Assembly (NCBI RefSeq): GCF_003060885.1
Contig: NZ_QAIG01000005.1
Coordinates: 887,776 to 951,775, forward strand
Reading direction: 5' to 3'
Source: Pseudomonas sp. HMWF032
GTDB taxonomy: Bacteria; Pseudomonadota; Gammaproteobacteria; Pseudomonadales; Pseudomonadaceae
DNA length: 64,000 bases
Position 1 is the first letter of the stretch, and each line of letters begins with the position of its first letter. Below, one piece after another: positions 49,961 through 59,192 of this stretch. Position numbers and translations under genes: made by a program. The notes under the pieces were generated by a model. It saw nothing but the letters and a program-made list of their open reading frames with translations. It was not told the origin of the DNA and did no database searches.

Positions 49961-51856
49961 ATGACAAAAACAAAACAAACCTGGCGCCTGGCAAAACTGC
50001 CACTGGCCGTCAGCCTCGCATCCACCCTCGCCGCCCCTGCATTCGGCGTTACTTTCAATATCGGTGAGATCGAAGGTCAGTTCGACTCTTCGATGTCGAT
50101 TGGCTCAAGCTGGTCGGTGCGTGGTGCTGATCCAGATTTGATCGGCTCGAACAACGGCGGTGACGGTCTGTCGCAGACTACTGACGACTCACGTCAGAAC
50201 TTCAAGCGTGGCGAGACCTTCTCCAAAATTTTCAAAGGGCTTCATGATCTTGAGCTGAAGTACGGCGATACAGGCGTGTTTATTCGCGGCAAGTACTGGT
50301 ATGACTTTGAGCTGAAAGATGAAAGCCGTCTGTTCAAGGATATAAGCGACAGCAACCGTAAAGAGGGTGCCCAGGCTTCCGGTGCGCAGATCCTTGATGC
50401 ATTTGTTTATCACAACTATGCAATCGCCGATCAGCCAGGCTCCGTGCGTTTGGGTAAGCAAGTGGTCAGCTGGGGTGAAAGTACTTTTATCCAGAACAGT
50501 ATCAACTCGATCAACCCGGTAGATGTCTCCGCATTTCGTCGTCCGGGTGCTGAAATCAAGGAAGGTCTGATTCCGGTAAACATGTTCTATGTGTCGCAGA
50601 GTCTTACCGAAAACCTCTCAATGGAAGCTTTCTACCAGCTTGAGTGGGATCAGACAGTAGTTGATAACTGCGGCACCTTCTTTGCTCAGCCTGATATTAT
50701 TGCTGATGGTTGCGCAAATAACCTGGCAGTCTTGAGTAATAACCCTGCTGCGCTAGCTGGTATTAACAACACAGTTACAGCTCTTGGTCGTCCCGATCTA
50801 AGGGTTCAACAGACAACTGAAGGTGTTGTTGTTAAACGCAGTGGCGATCGTGATGCCCGGGACAGCGGTCAGTTCGGTACGGCATTTCGGTATTTCTCGC
50901 CCGCTCTGGATACAGAGTTTGGTGCGTACTTCATGAACTATCACAGCCGTACGCCGGTATTTAGTGCTGCAGGCCCTAGTGCCGATGTATACGCCATAGC
51001 TAATAGTGCGCCATTTGCTACGAACCCGGCTCTTCAGCCACTTCGTCCTCTGCTAATTGCGGGTAACTCTAACTATTTCCTTGAGTATCCCGAAGACATA
51101 CAGCTCTATGGACTAAGTTTCTCGACGACACTGCCTAGCGGTACTGCTATGGCGGGTGAAATCAGCTACCGTCCTAATGCTCCGGTTTTGTTTAATACCA
51201 CAGATATCCTGTTTGCTGGTGTTAACCCTCTTGGCGGTTTGTTTGGTAATGCCTCATTGATTGATGGTCAGCCAGGTCAAGAAGTTAACGGTTACAATCG
51301 CAAAGAGATCACTCAGTTCCAAACAACCTTTACACATTTCTTTGATCAAGTAATGGGCGCTAGCCGTCTTACTTTGGTCGGCGAAGTTGGTATCGTTCAT
51401 GTGGGTGGGCTGGAGAGAACTAGCGAAATTCGCTATGGCCGCGATCCGGTTTACGGTCCAGGTCCTCTGCCAGCAACCGGTGCACTGAATACATGCAGCA
51501 CGCTGAACGCCAGCACGCTGGGCACCGCAAGTCGTGAGAACCAGTCCAAGTACTGTGAAGACGATGGCTTTGTGACTTCAACCGCGTGGGGCTATCGCGC
51601 TCGTGCTATTTGGGATTATCCCGATGTCTTCGCCGGTGTGAACCTGAAGCCAAGTGTTTCCTGGTCGCATGACGTCAATGGTTACGGTCCGAATGGCCTG
51701 TTCACCGAAGGCGCCAAGGCTGTCAGTTTGGGCCTGGATGCCGACTACCAGAATACCTACACCGCCAGCCTGGCCTACACCGATTTCTTCGGCGGCAAAT
51801 ACAACACTGCAATTGATCGCGACTTCGTTGCGCTCAGCTTTGGCGTGAACTTCTAA
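49961..51856 (+). CDS. DUF1302 family outer-membrane-like protein
   Basis: The 631-residue protein has a signal peptide (cleavage near APAFG). The mature part is beta-rich with aromatic strand ends, Asn/Gly-rich loops and a C-terminal SFGVNF. Cysteines occur in pairs in loops (DNCGTF...DGCANN; NTCSTLN...SKYCEDD). Members resemble outer-membrane porin-like barrels linked to hydrophobic-compound handling. The middle of the gene is AT-richer than its neighbours. It precedes DUF1329 with a 28-bp gap. Confidence 0.85.
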   Translation: MTKTKQTWRLAKLPLAVSLASTLAAPAFGVTFNIGEIEGQFDSSMSIGSSWSVRGADPDLIGSNNGGDGLSQTTDDSRQNFKRGETFSKIFKGLHDLELKYGDTGVFIRGKYWYDFELKDESRLFKDISDSNRKEGAQASGAQILDAFVYHNYAIADQPGSVRLGKQVVSWGESTFIQNSINSINPVDVSAFRRPGAEIKEGLIPVNMFYVSQSLTENLSMEAFYQLEWDQTVVDNCGTFFAQPDIIADGCANNLAVLSNNPAALAGINNTVTALGRPDLRVQQTTEGVVVKRSGDRDARDSGQFGTAFRYFSPALDTEFGAYFMNYHSRTPVFSAAGPSADVYAIANSAPFATNPALQPLRPLLIAGNSNYFLEYPEDIQLYGLSFSTTLPSGTAMAGEISYRPNAPVLFNTTDILFAGVNPLGGLFGNASLIDGQPGQEVNGYNRKEITQFQTTFTHFFDQVMGASRLTLVGEVGIVHVGGLERTSEIRYGRDPVYGPGPLPATGALNTCSTLNASTLGTASRENQSKYCEDDGFVTSTAWGYRARAIWDYPDVFAGVNLKPSVSWSHDVNGYGPNGLFTEGAKAVSLGLDADYQNTYTASLAYTDFFGGKYNTAIDRDFVALSFGVNF

Positions 51857-51884
51857 GTAAGCGGACGAGATTTTGAGGACGACT

Positions 51885-53258
51885 ATGACTATGAAAACAA
51901 CAAAAAGTCTGCTGCAAACCGGTGCGCTGACACTTTCGCTGCTGGCCAGCGGTGTGATGGCTGCCGTCTCGCCAGATGAGGCCGCGAAACTGGGTACTAC
52001 GCTGACTCCGATTGGTGCGGAAATGGCGGGTAATGCGGATGGCTCGATCCCTGCCTGGACGGGCGGTCTGCCAGCCAGTGCTGGTACTGCCGATGGTGCG
52101 GGTTTCCTTTCGGACCCGTTCCCGAATGAGCAGCCGCTGTTCACTATTACCGCGCAAAACGTGGATCAGTACAAAGACAAGCTGACCCCAGGCCAGCTGG
52201 CGATGTTCAAGCGTTACCCGGAAAGCTACAAAATGCCGGTGTTCGCAACCCATCGTACTGCCAACCTGCCCGCTAATATTCTGGCCGCAGCCAAAAACAA
52301 CGCGGTGAATACCAAGCTGGTCGAAGGCGGTAACGGTTTGGAGAACTTCGATCAGGCCAACCCGTTCCCGATTCCGAAGGACGGTCTGGAAGCCATCTGG
52401 AACCACATCACCCGCTACCGTGGTGGCAGTGTGAAGCGTCTGGTGACCCAGGCAACGCCGCAGCCGAATGGTTCCTACAGCCTGGTTTACTTCCAGGATG
52501 AGTTCACCTTCCGTGGCGCCCTGAAAGATGCAGACAACAGCAAGCCGAGCAACGTGCTGTTCTATTTCAAACAGCGCGTAACCGCGCCGTCGCGTCTGGC
52601 GGGTAACGTGTTGTTGGTGCACGAGACCCTCAACCAGGTGAAGGAACCGCGTCTGGCGTGGTTGTACAACGCCGGTCAGCGTCGTGTGCGTCGTGCGCCG
52701 CAGGTGTCCTATGACGGTCCAGGTACTGCCGCTGACGGTCTGCGTACTTCCGACAACTTCGACATGTACAACGGTGCACCTGACCGTTACGAGTGGAAGC
52801 TCAACGGTAAGAAGGAAATCTACATTCCTTACAACAGCTACCGTTTGGACTCACCGAAGCTGAAGTATGACCAGATCATCAAGGCTGGCCATATCAATCA
52901 GGATCTGACCCGTTATGAGTTGCACCGCGTATGGCATGTGACTGCAACCCTGAAGTCGGGCGAGCGTCATATCTATGCCAAGCGTGACTTCTTCATCGAT
53001 GAGGACACCTGGCAAGCAGCGGCGATCGATCATTACGACGGTCGCGGTACCCTGTGGCGTGTGGCTGAAGCCCATGCTCAGTACTACTACGACAAGCAAG
53101 TGCCGTGGTACAGCATCGAAACCTTGTATGACCTGCTGTCTGGCCGCTACTTGGCTCTGGGCATGAAGAACGAAGAGAAGAGTGCCTACGAGTTCGACTA
53201 CCCAGCCAAGGAAAGTGATTACACCCCAGCGGCCCTGCGCCAGGCGGGCGTACGCTAA
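51885..53258 (+). CDS. DUF1329 family periplasmic/outer-membrane protein
   Basis: The start at 51885 has GAGGA 5 nt upstream; a second ATG at 51891 is also possible. The 457-residue protein has a signal peptide (near VMAAVS). The DUF1329 pattern follows: LGTTLTPIGAEMAGNADGSIPAWTGG, YVFxDEFxFRG-like (LVYFQDEFTFRG), and a C-terminal KRDFFIDEDTW. DUF1329 shares a LolB-like fold and is nearly always paired with DUF1302. The pair may move a hydrophobic substrate across the outer envelope. A terminator follows. Confidence 0.88.
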   Translation: MTMKTTKSLLQTGALTLSLLASGVMAAVSPDEAAKLGTTLTPIGAEMAGNADGSIPAWTGGLPASAGTADGAGFLSDPFPNEQPLFTITAQNVDQYKDKLTPGQLAMFKRYPESYKMPVFATHRTANLPANILAAAKNNAVNTKLVEGGNGLENFDQANPFPIPKDGLEAIWNHITRYRGGSVKRLVTQATPQPNGSYSLVYFQDEFTFRGALKDADNSKPSNVLFYFKQRVTAPSRLAGNVLLVHETLNQVKEPRLAWLYNAGQRRVRRAPQVSYDGPGTAADGLRTSDNFDMYNGAPDRYEWKLNGKKEIYIPYNSYRLDSPKLKYDQIIKAGHINQDLTRYELHRVWHVTATLKSGERHIYAKRDFFIDEDTWQAAAIDHYDGRGTLWRVAEAHAQYYYDKQVPWYSIETLYDLLSGRYLALGMKNEEKSAYEFDYPAKESDYTPAALRQAGVR

Positions 53259-53278
53259 ACCTGCGTCATGCTGTATTG

Positions 53279-53307
53279 AAAACCGGCCCTAGTGGCCGGT
53301 TTTTTTA
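53279..53307 (+). terminator. Terminator after DUF1329
   Basis: AACCGGCC (53281–53288) pairs with GGCCGGTT around a 5-nt loop and is followed by a run of Ts. It separates the envelope genes from the regulator. Confidence 0.85.
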
Positions 53308-53538
53308 TGTGCAGTCATTGATTTCGATTGTCTGGCCGGTGTTGCGATGACCCTTTGCCGACATGCTGTTACAAGCCGTCAGTTTGCCCCGCACACGCCA
53401 AGCACTCTGTGGCTGATGGATGAACAATCAGTGTAGTTTGCTACCCGACTGTACCCAGGGCTTCAAATGCGCGAGTCAAGGCGCTAGTCTGCGGGGCATC
53501 GGTAGTGCCTCTGCCTGACTACTACAAGAAACCGGCTG

Positions 53539-56256
53539 ATGACTGATTTGTCCCGTATTCCTGGCTTGGTAGCGACCCCCAATGTATTGGGCGGGCACTT
53601 CTATCGGCCTCCGTTACCCGCCCACTATGTTCCACGCCCGCGCTTGTGCGAGCGCCTGCTAGGTGGTTTGGCGGGGCGCCTGTTGCTGGTCAGCGCTCCG
53701 GCCGGGTTTGGCAAGAGCTCGCTGGCTATCGAGTTTTGCGAACACTTGCCAGAACAGTGGCAAAGCCTGTGGTTGGGGCTGAGCGTGCGCGACAGCGATC
53801 CAGGGCGCTTTCTTGAGCGCTTGCTCAGTGGGCTGCAAGAGTTTTTCCCTGGTGTGGGGCAGGAGGCGCTGGGCTTGCTGCGCCTGCGTCAACGGCATCA
53901 GCCATTTGCCTTTGAAGAGTGGCTGGACGGTTTGCTTGATGAGCTGGCGGTGTGCCTTGATCCGCAGCAACCGTTGCTACTGGTGCTGGACGATTATCAT
54001 CTGGCGCAAGGCGCCGTCTTGGATCGTTGCCTGCAGTTTTTTCTCAATCATCTGCCTACCGGACTGCTGATTCTGGTGACCAGTCGTCAACGCCCGGACT
54101 GGCACCTGGCGCGTTTGCGCCTGTCGCGCCAGTTACTGGAACTGCATGAACAGGATCTGCGCCTGACCGACGTTGAAAGTACTGCGTTGCTCCGGCTGCA
54201 GGGCACCGAGCTGTCGGCCGAAGCGCTGGCCGCCTTGTTGCAACGCAGTGAGGGCTGGGTGGCGGGGTTACGCCTTTGGTCGCTGGCCGTCAGCGAGACG
54301 CAGGAGTCGGCGGCGTTGCCAGCGCTGGTGCAGGGCGGTGACGGGCTGATTCACGACTACCTGCTGGAAGAGGTGATCGAACGCCAGCCGGCTGACGTGC
54401 AGGCCTTTCTCTATGAAACGGCCAGTCAGGAGCGCTTCTGCGCCGAGCTGTGTGATGCCCTGCGCGATGCCCATGACAGCGCCGCGATTCTCCGCCACCT
54501 ACAGGCGCATCAGGTGTTTCTGGTGCCGCTGGATGAGCAGGGCAAATGGTTTCGCTATCACCACCTGTTTTCCGATTTGCTGCGTAGCCGGCCGCAGCCC
54601 ACCTCAGGTCTGCATTTGCGCGCGTGTCGCTGGTTCAGCGCTGAGGGCTTGCTGGATGAAGCCATCGAACAGGCGTTGCGCGCAGGTCAGCCGGACGTGG
54701 CAGCGAACCTGGTGCAGAACCTCTCCGAAGAACAGTTGCTGGCCGAGCAGAACGTCGCCACCTTATTGCGCTGGAAGATGGACTTGCCGGACAGCCTGCT
54801 GACCAGCACACCACGGCTGATTCTGTTGTACGGCTGGGCGCTGGCGTTGGCCTGTCAGCTGGATGCCGCCGAAGAACTGCTGGCTGAGCTGGGGCGTTTT
54901 ATGCCCGCCCGCGAGCGCCGCGAGCAGGAAGGTTTGCTGGCCCAGTGGCTGGCCCTGAGTGGGGTGATTGCCCGCGGCCGCGGTGACAGCGGCAAAGCTC
55001 AGGCCTATTGCAGTGAAGCGCTGAGCTGTCTGCCGCTGGACCGTTATGGGCAGCGCCTGATGTGCCTGTCCAGTCTGGCCAACCTGGCGATTGTGCACGG
55101 TGATCTGTGGCGTGCCCGTGGGCTGAACCGTGAAGCGTTGGAGCTGGCGCAGCGGGTCGGTAACCCGCTGTTCGAAGCCCTGGCCTATTACGACCGTGCG
55201 CGGGTGTTGCAAGCCCGTGGCGAGGTGCTCCGCGCACTGGACGAAGTGCGCCAGGGCCAACAGCGTCTGGCCAAGCTGCCGTCCCAGCGGCAGTACGCCG
55301 CACGTGGACGGCTGACCCTGTACGAAGGCTATCTGCTGAGCCTGCGTCTGCAGCCGCAGCAGGCCCGTCAGCGCTTGCTGGCCGGAATTGCCGAAGCGCG
55401 TGGTTGTCGTGATATCAGTGTGTTGATCGGGTACTGCGTGCTGGCCAGCCTGGAAGGGCGCTGCGGCAACCTGCCAGAAGCGTTTGCCCAGTTGGCCGAG
55501 GCCGAGCGGCTGATGCATATCTGGGATATTCCGCCGATCTACTACCTGGCGATGATCACCCTGAGCAAATGCGAGCTGTGGCTGTGTCAGGGTCAGACTG
55601 AGCTGGCGGGTGTCTGGCTGAGTCGCTTGTTGGATGCCTATGGCGGTGAGCAGGCCGCTGCCGCGCCAGAGTTCCATCCACAACTGCCATTGCATGTTCA
55701 GCTGCACCTGGCCACATACGAGCGTTTGCAGGGCGAGGATGAACAGGCCGAGCGGCGTTTGCGCGGGCTGAGCCAGCTGGCGCAGAACGCCGGTGGTCAG
55801 CTGCTGGGGGCGCTTGCGCAGATGCAACTGACGGATCTGCTGCGTGATGCCGGGCGCGAACGCGAGGCGCAGCAGCAGTTGCACAGTGCCCTGCAAACGG
55901 CGGCCGGTGGAGGCTTGCTGCCTTTCCAGGGGCTGCTGACGCGACAACCCGAATGGCTACGTGAGCAGTTGCTGACCCAGCACGCCAGCCCGCTGATCGA
56001 AGCCCTGCAACAGCATCTGCCGCAGGCGCTGGTCAGTCAGGATGATTATGCCGCTGTGGTCGATGCCCTTAGTTCGCGGGAGTTGGCCGTGCTGCAATTG
56101 ATCGCCCAGGGCTGCTCCAACCAGGAGATCAGCGACAGCCTGTTTATCTCCCTGCACACGGTCAAGACCCACGCCCGCCACATCAACAGCAAACTCGGTG
56201 TGGAGCGGCGCACTCAGGCCGTGGCGCGGGCCAAGAGCCTCGGCCTACTGCGCTGA
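53539..56256 (+). CDS. MalT-like LuxR-family ATP-dependent activator
   Basis: The 905-residue protein has an N-terminal STAND NTPase (Walker A APAGFGKSS, residues 53–61; Walker B-like LLLVLDDYHLA). Middle tetratricopeptide-like helices follow. The C-terminal LuxR HTH is SSRELAVLQLIAQGCSNQEISDSLFISLHTVKTHARHI. MalT-type activators bind ATP and an inducer, then oligomerise. Encoded just after DUF1302–DUF1329, it probably controls them and the acyl-CoA genes. Its C-terminus overlaps the convergent gene by 12 nt. Confidence 0.9.
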   Translation: MTDLSRIPGLVATPNVLGGHFYRPPLPAHYVPRPRLCERLLGGLAGRLLLVSAPAGFGKSSLAIEFCEHLPEQWQSLWLGLSVRDSDPGRFLERLLSGLQEFFPGVGQEALGLLRLRQRHQPFAFEEWLDGLLDELAVCLDPQQPLLLVLDDYHLAQGAVLDRCLQFFLNHLPTGLLILVTSRQRPDWHLARLRLSRQLLELHEQDLRLTDVESTALLRLQGTELSAEALAALLQRSEGWVAGLRLWSLAVSETQESAALPALVQGGDGLIHDYLLEEVIERQPADVQAFLYETASQERFCAELCDALRDAHDSAAILRHLQAHQVFLVPLDEQGKWFRYHHLFSDLLRSRPQPTSGLHLRACRWFSAEGLLDEAIEQALRAGQPDVAANLVQNLSEEQLLAEQNVATLLRWKMDLPDSLLTSTPRLILLYGWALALACQLDAAEELLAELGRFMPARERREQEGLLAQWLALSGVIARGRGDSGKAQAYCSEALSCLPLDRYGQRLMCLSSLANLAIVHGDLWRARGLNREALELAQRVGNPLFEALAYYDRARVLQARGEVLRALDEVRQGQQRLAKLPSQRQYAARGRLTLYEGYLLSLRLQPQQARQRLLAGIAEARGCRDISVLIGYCVLASLEGRCGNLPEAFAQLAEAERLMHIWDIPPIYYLAMITLSKCELWLCQGQTELAGVWLSRLLDAYGGEQAAAAPEFHPQLPLHVQLHLATYERLQGEDEQAERRLRGLSQLAQNAGGQLLGALAQMQLTDLLRDAGREREAQQQLHSALQTAAGGGLLPFQGLLTRQPEWLREQLLTQHASPLIEALQQHLPQALVSQDDYAAVVDALSSRELAVLQLIAQGCSNQEISDSLFISLHTVKTHARHINSKLGVERRTQAVARAKSLGLLR

Positions 56257-57114
56257 TTCCGCCGGAACTGATAGATCAAGGCTGCGCGTTGGCGCTTTGC
56301 GTGGTTGCGCCGCGGCGGCGGCCAGTTTGGCCTGCACATCCTGCTGGATACTCAGCAGCACTGGCTGCAGTTCGCGCATGTTTTGCTGCACTTCTGCATA
56401 AGCATGCTGCTGCGCCAGTTGTTCGACACGCTGCAGCAAGGTTTCACGCACCTCCCCGCTCAAATGAATAAACAGTTCGGGCAGTTGCTTGCTCAGTTCG
56501 GCGCTGTAGAGCACCAGCTCTTCACGGCCAAACTGTTTGGTCAGGCCCAGGTAATCCAGGGCGCTGGAGGTGAGCATGGCTGCTGCCGCCTTGGTTTCAT
56601 GCAGGCCTTGCAGGCGCACCGGGTTGCTTTGCTCGGTTTGCGAGAGGGTCATCCAGAATTCGGTGGTCAGGGTAAACAGCACCGCCTGCTGGCGCAGTGA
56701 ATAACTCATCACACCCAGCGCTTCGGCGGCATAAGGCTGCTGCACCGCGCGAAAATCAAAATACAGGCGCATCAGCTCCTTGAGGCGGAACAGCGCTTCG
56801 CGGGCTTCGTTCTGCCGCAGCTCCAGCGGGGCGTAGATGTTCAGCTGCGGGCGGAAGTTCTCTTCGCTGACCATGCGCTGGTAGATCGGTCCGGTGAACT
56901 CGCCGCTGCGGCGGGGCAGGGCGTTGAGCTGCGTGCTGTCGACCTTGTTCAGGGCCTCCAGCAGCTGCTGGTAGTCGGCGCTGTTCCAGGGTTTATGGAT
57001 GTCGGGAATCTTCTGCCCGAGGTAGAACAGCTCGCTGGCCTGCACGGGCGCGAGCAGAACCAGCAAAAGGATGGCCAGCGATAAGGTACGGCGTGATGGT
57101 AGCGTGTGCGACAC
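56245..57114 (-). CDS. Exported protein of unknown function
   Basis: The GTG start at 57114 has AGGA 8 nt upstream and gives a signal peptide (LSLAILLLVLLAPVQAS). The upstream frame is open but lies over the TetR gene on the other strand. The 289-residue mature protein is helical, with ENFRPQLNIYAPLELRQNEAREALF and a long Gln/Ala-rich C-terminal coil. No family was recognised. It is divergent from the TetR gene, which may regulate it. Confidence 0.7.
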   Translation of the reverse strand: MSHTLPSRRTLSLAILLLVLLAPVQASELFYLGQKIPDIHKPWNSADYQQLLEALNKVDSTQLNALPRRSGEFTGPIYQRMVSEENFRPQLNIYAPLELRQNEAREALFRLKELMRLYFDFRAVQQPYAAEALGVMSYSLRQQAVLFTLTTEFWMTLSQTEQSNPVRLQGLHETKAAAAMLTSSALDYLGLTKQFGREELVLYSAELSKQLPELFIHLSGEVRETLLQRVEQLAQQHAYAEVQQNMRELQPVLLSIQQDVQAKLAAAAAQPRKAPTRSLDLSVPAESAQ

Positions 57115-57198
57115 AAGAACAATCCTGCGGAGTAGGCGTGGCCCAGCGTAACCAGCTTGGCGGCTCGCGTCACCCGCGCCTTGGTTGGGAAGTGTGCG

Positions 57199-57879
57199 AT
57201 GCAGCAGGCGTTGGCAGAACTGGGTGCCGTTCGCGCGGTATTTGAAGACCTCGGCGGTTACGGCGCGGTGGCCCAGCAGCAGGAGCAGGATGGCGACGGG
57301 CCGCTGATCGGTCATCTGCAACGCACCAATATTCAGCTGGCGGCGATTCCGGTTTTCGCCCGCAAGGGGCTGGCGGACACCACGGTGAACGACCTGCTGG
57401 CGGCGGCCAACGTGTCGCGACGCACCTTCTACAAGTACTTCGAGAACAAGATGCAGGTGCTCGAAGGCATCTATCAGACGGCGGTGTCCCTGCTGCTGTC
57501 GCGCTTCAGTGAAATGCAGAGCATCGCCGGCAGCCCGCAGGCCTGGCTGCAGGGTATGGTCGGGCGCTACTTCGACTATCACCTGGCGGTCGGGCCGATT
57601 ATCCGTCTGATGCAGGAAGAAGCCCTGCGCGCCGATTCCCCGCTGGCCGCACACCGCCAGCGTGCGCATACCGAGATGGCGCGGTTGCTGGCCGAACGTC
57701 TGCACGGTGCCACCCAGGCGGCTGACCCGCTGACCTACCGCGCGCTGATCTGGGCCATGGAGGCGGCATCGCTGGAGCTACTGGGCCGCGCCGCCAAACG
57801 CGAGGAGATCGAACAGGCCAAGCGTGTGCTCAGTGAGCTGCTGATTGCCTCGCTGTGTCCCGCGCCCCGCTCAACCTAG
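57199..57879 (+). CDS. TetR-family regulator with N-terminal extension
   Basis: The start at 57199 has GGGAAG upstream. The 226-residue protein has the TetR HTH ARKGLADTTVNDLLAAANVSRRTFYKYFENK, preceded by about 65 residues not seen in most TetR proteins. A typical helical ligand domain follows. The last codons, including the TAG stop, lie inside the terminal repeat of the downstream MITE, so the C-terminus has been altered by that insertion. It probably regulates the divergent exported gene. The effector is unknown. Confidence 0.82.
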   Translation: MQQALAELGAVRAVFEDLGGYGAVAQQQEQDGDGPLIGHLQRTNIQLAAIPVFARKGLADTTVNDLLAAANVSRRTFYKYFENKMQVLEGIYQTAVSLLLSRFSEMQSIAGSPQAWLQGMVGRYFDYHLAVGPIIRLMQEEALRADSPLAAHRQRAHTEMARLLAERLHGATQAADPLTYRALIWAMEAASLELLGRAAKREEIEQAKRVLSELLIASLCPAPRST

Positions 57880-58023
57880 GTTGGTACGCAAAGTCGTCGA
57901 GCGAAGGTCAGGCGAGGCAAAAACGGTGAGGAAGCGGAGTTTACGAGTTGTAAATGAGCATTCCGAAGCGGTTTTTAACGAAGCACCACCGAGCGCAGGC
58001 ACTTGTCGTACCTAACCTAGGTT
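57873..58023. repeat. MITE-like element with palindromic ends
   Basis: The 151-bp segment is bounded by AACCTAGGTT at both ends (57873–57882 and 58014–58023). Adjacent GGTACG and CGTACC extend the inverted termini. Inside are GAGCGAAGGTCAGGCGAGGC, AGCGGAGTTTACGAG and CGAAGCGGTTTTTAACGAAG. A diverged copy of the inner part lies at about 23060–23330. It has no coding capacity. It provides the stop codon of the TetR gene. Confidence 0.75.
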
Positions 58024-58099
58024 AGGCGTCAGCCCAGGGTGTACATGCTCTGATAGACCAGATGCATCTTTCCCATAACAACAATCTAGAGGTGCCTGC

Positions 58100-59041
58100 A
58101 TGTCTGCTTCCAGTCTCCCGCTGACGCCACCGCTGGCGGCCGGTTTTGCCCGTCTGGGCTTCGGCGCCCTGCCGCTGGAGCGCCTCAAGGCGCGCTATGG
58201 CAATGCCGCCAATGGCTCGCGCTACATCGAACTCGATGGCTTCAACCTGCATTACCGCGATGAGGGCAGTCGCGACAAGCCCGTGTTGGTATTGATCCAC
58301 GGCGTGGTGGCCTCGCTGCACACCTGGGATGACTGGCTGCCAGCCTTTACCGCTGAATACCGGGTGATCCGTTTCGATGTGCCGGGCTTCGGCCTCACCG
58401 GCCCGGCCCGCGATGGCGTGTATTCCGCCGAGCGGATGATCAAGGTATTCGGTCTGCTGCTCGACTACTTGGGCGTGAGCAAGGCGTCGATTGTCGGCAA
58501 CTCCCTGGGCGGTTATATCGCCTGGAACTTCGCCCTGGCGCAGCCGCAGCGAGTGGAGAAGCTGGTGCTGATCGATCCGGCCGGTTATCACATGCACAAA
58601 GTGCCATGGATGATTGCTGCTGCTGCCTTACCCGGTGCCACCGTGGCCATGCCACTGTGGATGCCGCGCGCGTTGATCGCCCAGGGCATCAAGGAAGTGT
58701 ACGGCGAGCCGGCACGGATCAAGCCGGGTGTGGTGGATCGCTACAACGACCTGACACGGCGACCCGGCAACCGCCGGGCGATGATGGATATCTTCCGCGT
58801 GCTGCTCAAGGTCAATAAAGACGAACTGCACACCACGCCGACACGGGTGGCGCAGATTCAGGCGCCGACGCTGCTGCTGTGGGGCGAGCGTGACCGCTGG
58901 ATTTCGCCCAAGCACGTGCCGCTGTGGCAGCGTGACCTGCCGGGCATTCAGGTGAAAACCTACCCGGGCGTTGGGCATATTCCGATGGAAGAAATCCCGC
59001 AGCAAAGCGCCGCCGACACCCTGCGTTTTCTACAGGCTTAA
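58100..59041 (+). CDS. Alpha/beta hydrolase
   Basis: The 313-residue protein has the alpha/beta-hydrolase fold. The oxyanion region is VLIHGVVASLHTW, the nucleophile elbow is GNSLGGY (Ser135), and the acid is probably Asp in GERDRWIS. The His lies in GVGHIPME. The start at 58100 follows AGAGG. Substrates could be esters or lactones. Its place beside the acyl-CoA and DUF1302/1329 genes suggests it opens or releases the compound that system handles. Confidence 0.88.
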   Translation: MSASSLPLTPPLAAGFARLGFGALPLERLKARYGNAANGSRYIELDGFNLHYRDEGSRDKPVLVLIHGVVASLHTWDDWLPAFTAEYRVIRFDVPGFGLTGPARDGVYSAERMIKVFGLLLDYLGVSKASIVGNSLGGYIAWNFALAQPQRVEKLVLIDPAGYHMHKVPWMIAAAALPGATVAMPLWMPRALIAQGIKEVYGEPARIKPGVVDRYNDLTRRPGNRRAMMDIFRVLLKVNKDELHTTPTRVAQIQAPTLLLWGERDRWISPKHVPLWQRDLPGIQVKTYPGVGHIPMEEIPQQSAADTLRFLQA

Positions 59042-59042
59042 C

Positions 59043-59108
59043 GTCGCCGCTAAAGCGCCTCCCACAATGTTCTGTCGATGAGTGTGTGGGAGGGGCTTTA
59101 GCCGCGAC
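59043..59108. repeat. BIME-like paired REP element
   Basis: GTCGCCGCTAAAGCGCCTCC (59043 on) and GGAGGGGCTTTAGCCGCGAC (to 59108) form an inverted pair. The sequence is shared with the element at 35901–35961. It follows the hydrolase stop by 2 bp and lies between converging genes. Confidence 0.65.
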
Positions 59109-59149
59109 GTAACCCGGATGCAATCCGGGCTACAAGAGGTGCATAAAAA

Positions 59150-59175
59150 AGGGAGCCGGCGGGCTCCCTTGTTCG
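59150..59175 (-). terminator. Terminator after metal-dependent hydrolase gene
   Basis: GGGAGCC (59151–59157) pairs with GGGCTCCC (59161–59168); on the leftward strand a T-run follows (complement of the A-run 59145–59150). It ends the gene stopping at 59193. Confidence 0.8.
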
Positions 59176-59192
59176 TTGCGTGAACAGCCGCG

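Noticed and set aside
54763-55947. Minus-strand frame of 394 residues
   Set aside because: It is antisense to the MalT-like gene and Gln-rich throughout.
57115-57705. N-terminal extension of the exported protein gene
   Set aside because: It runs opposite the TetR gene and breaks the signal peptide that begins at the GTG at 57114.
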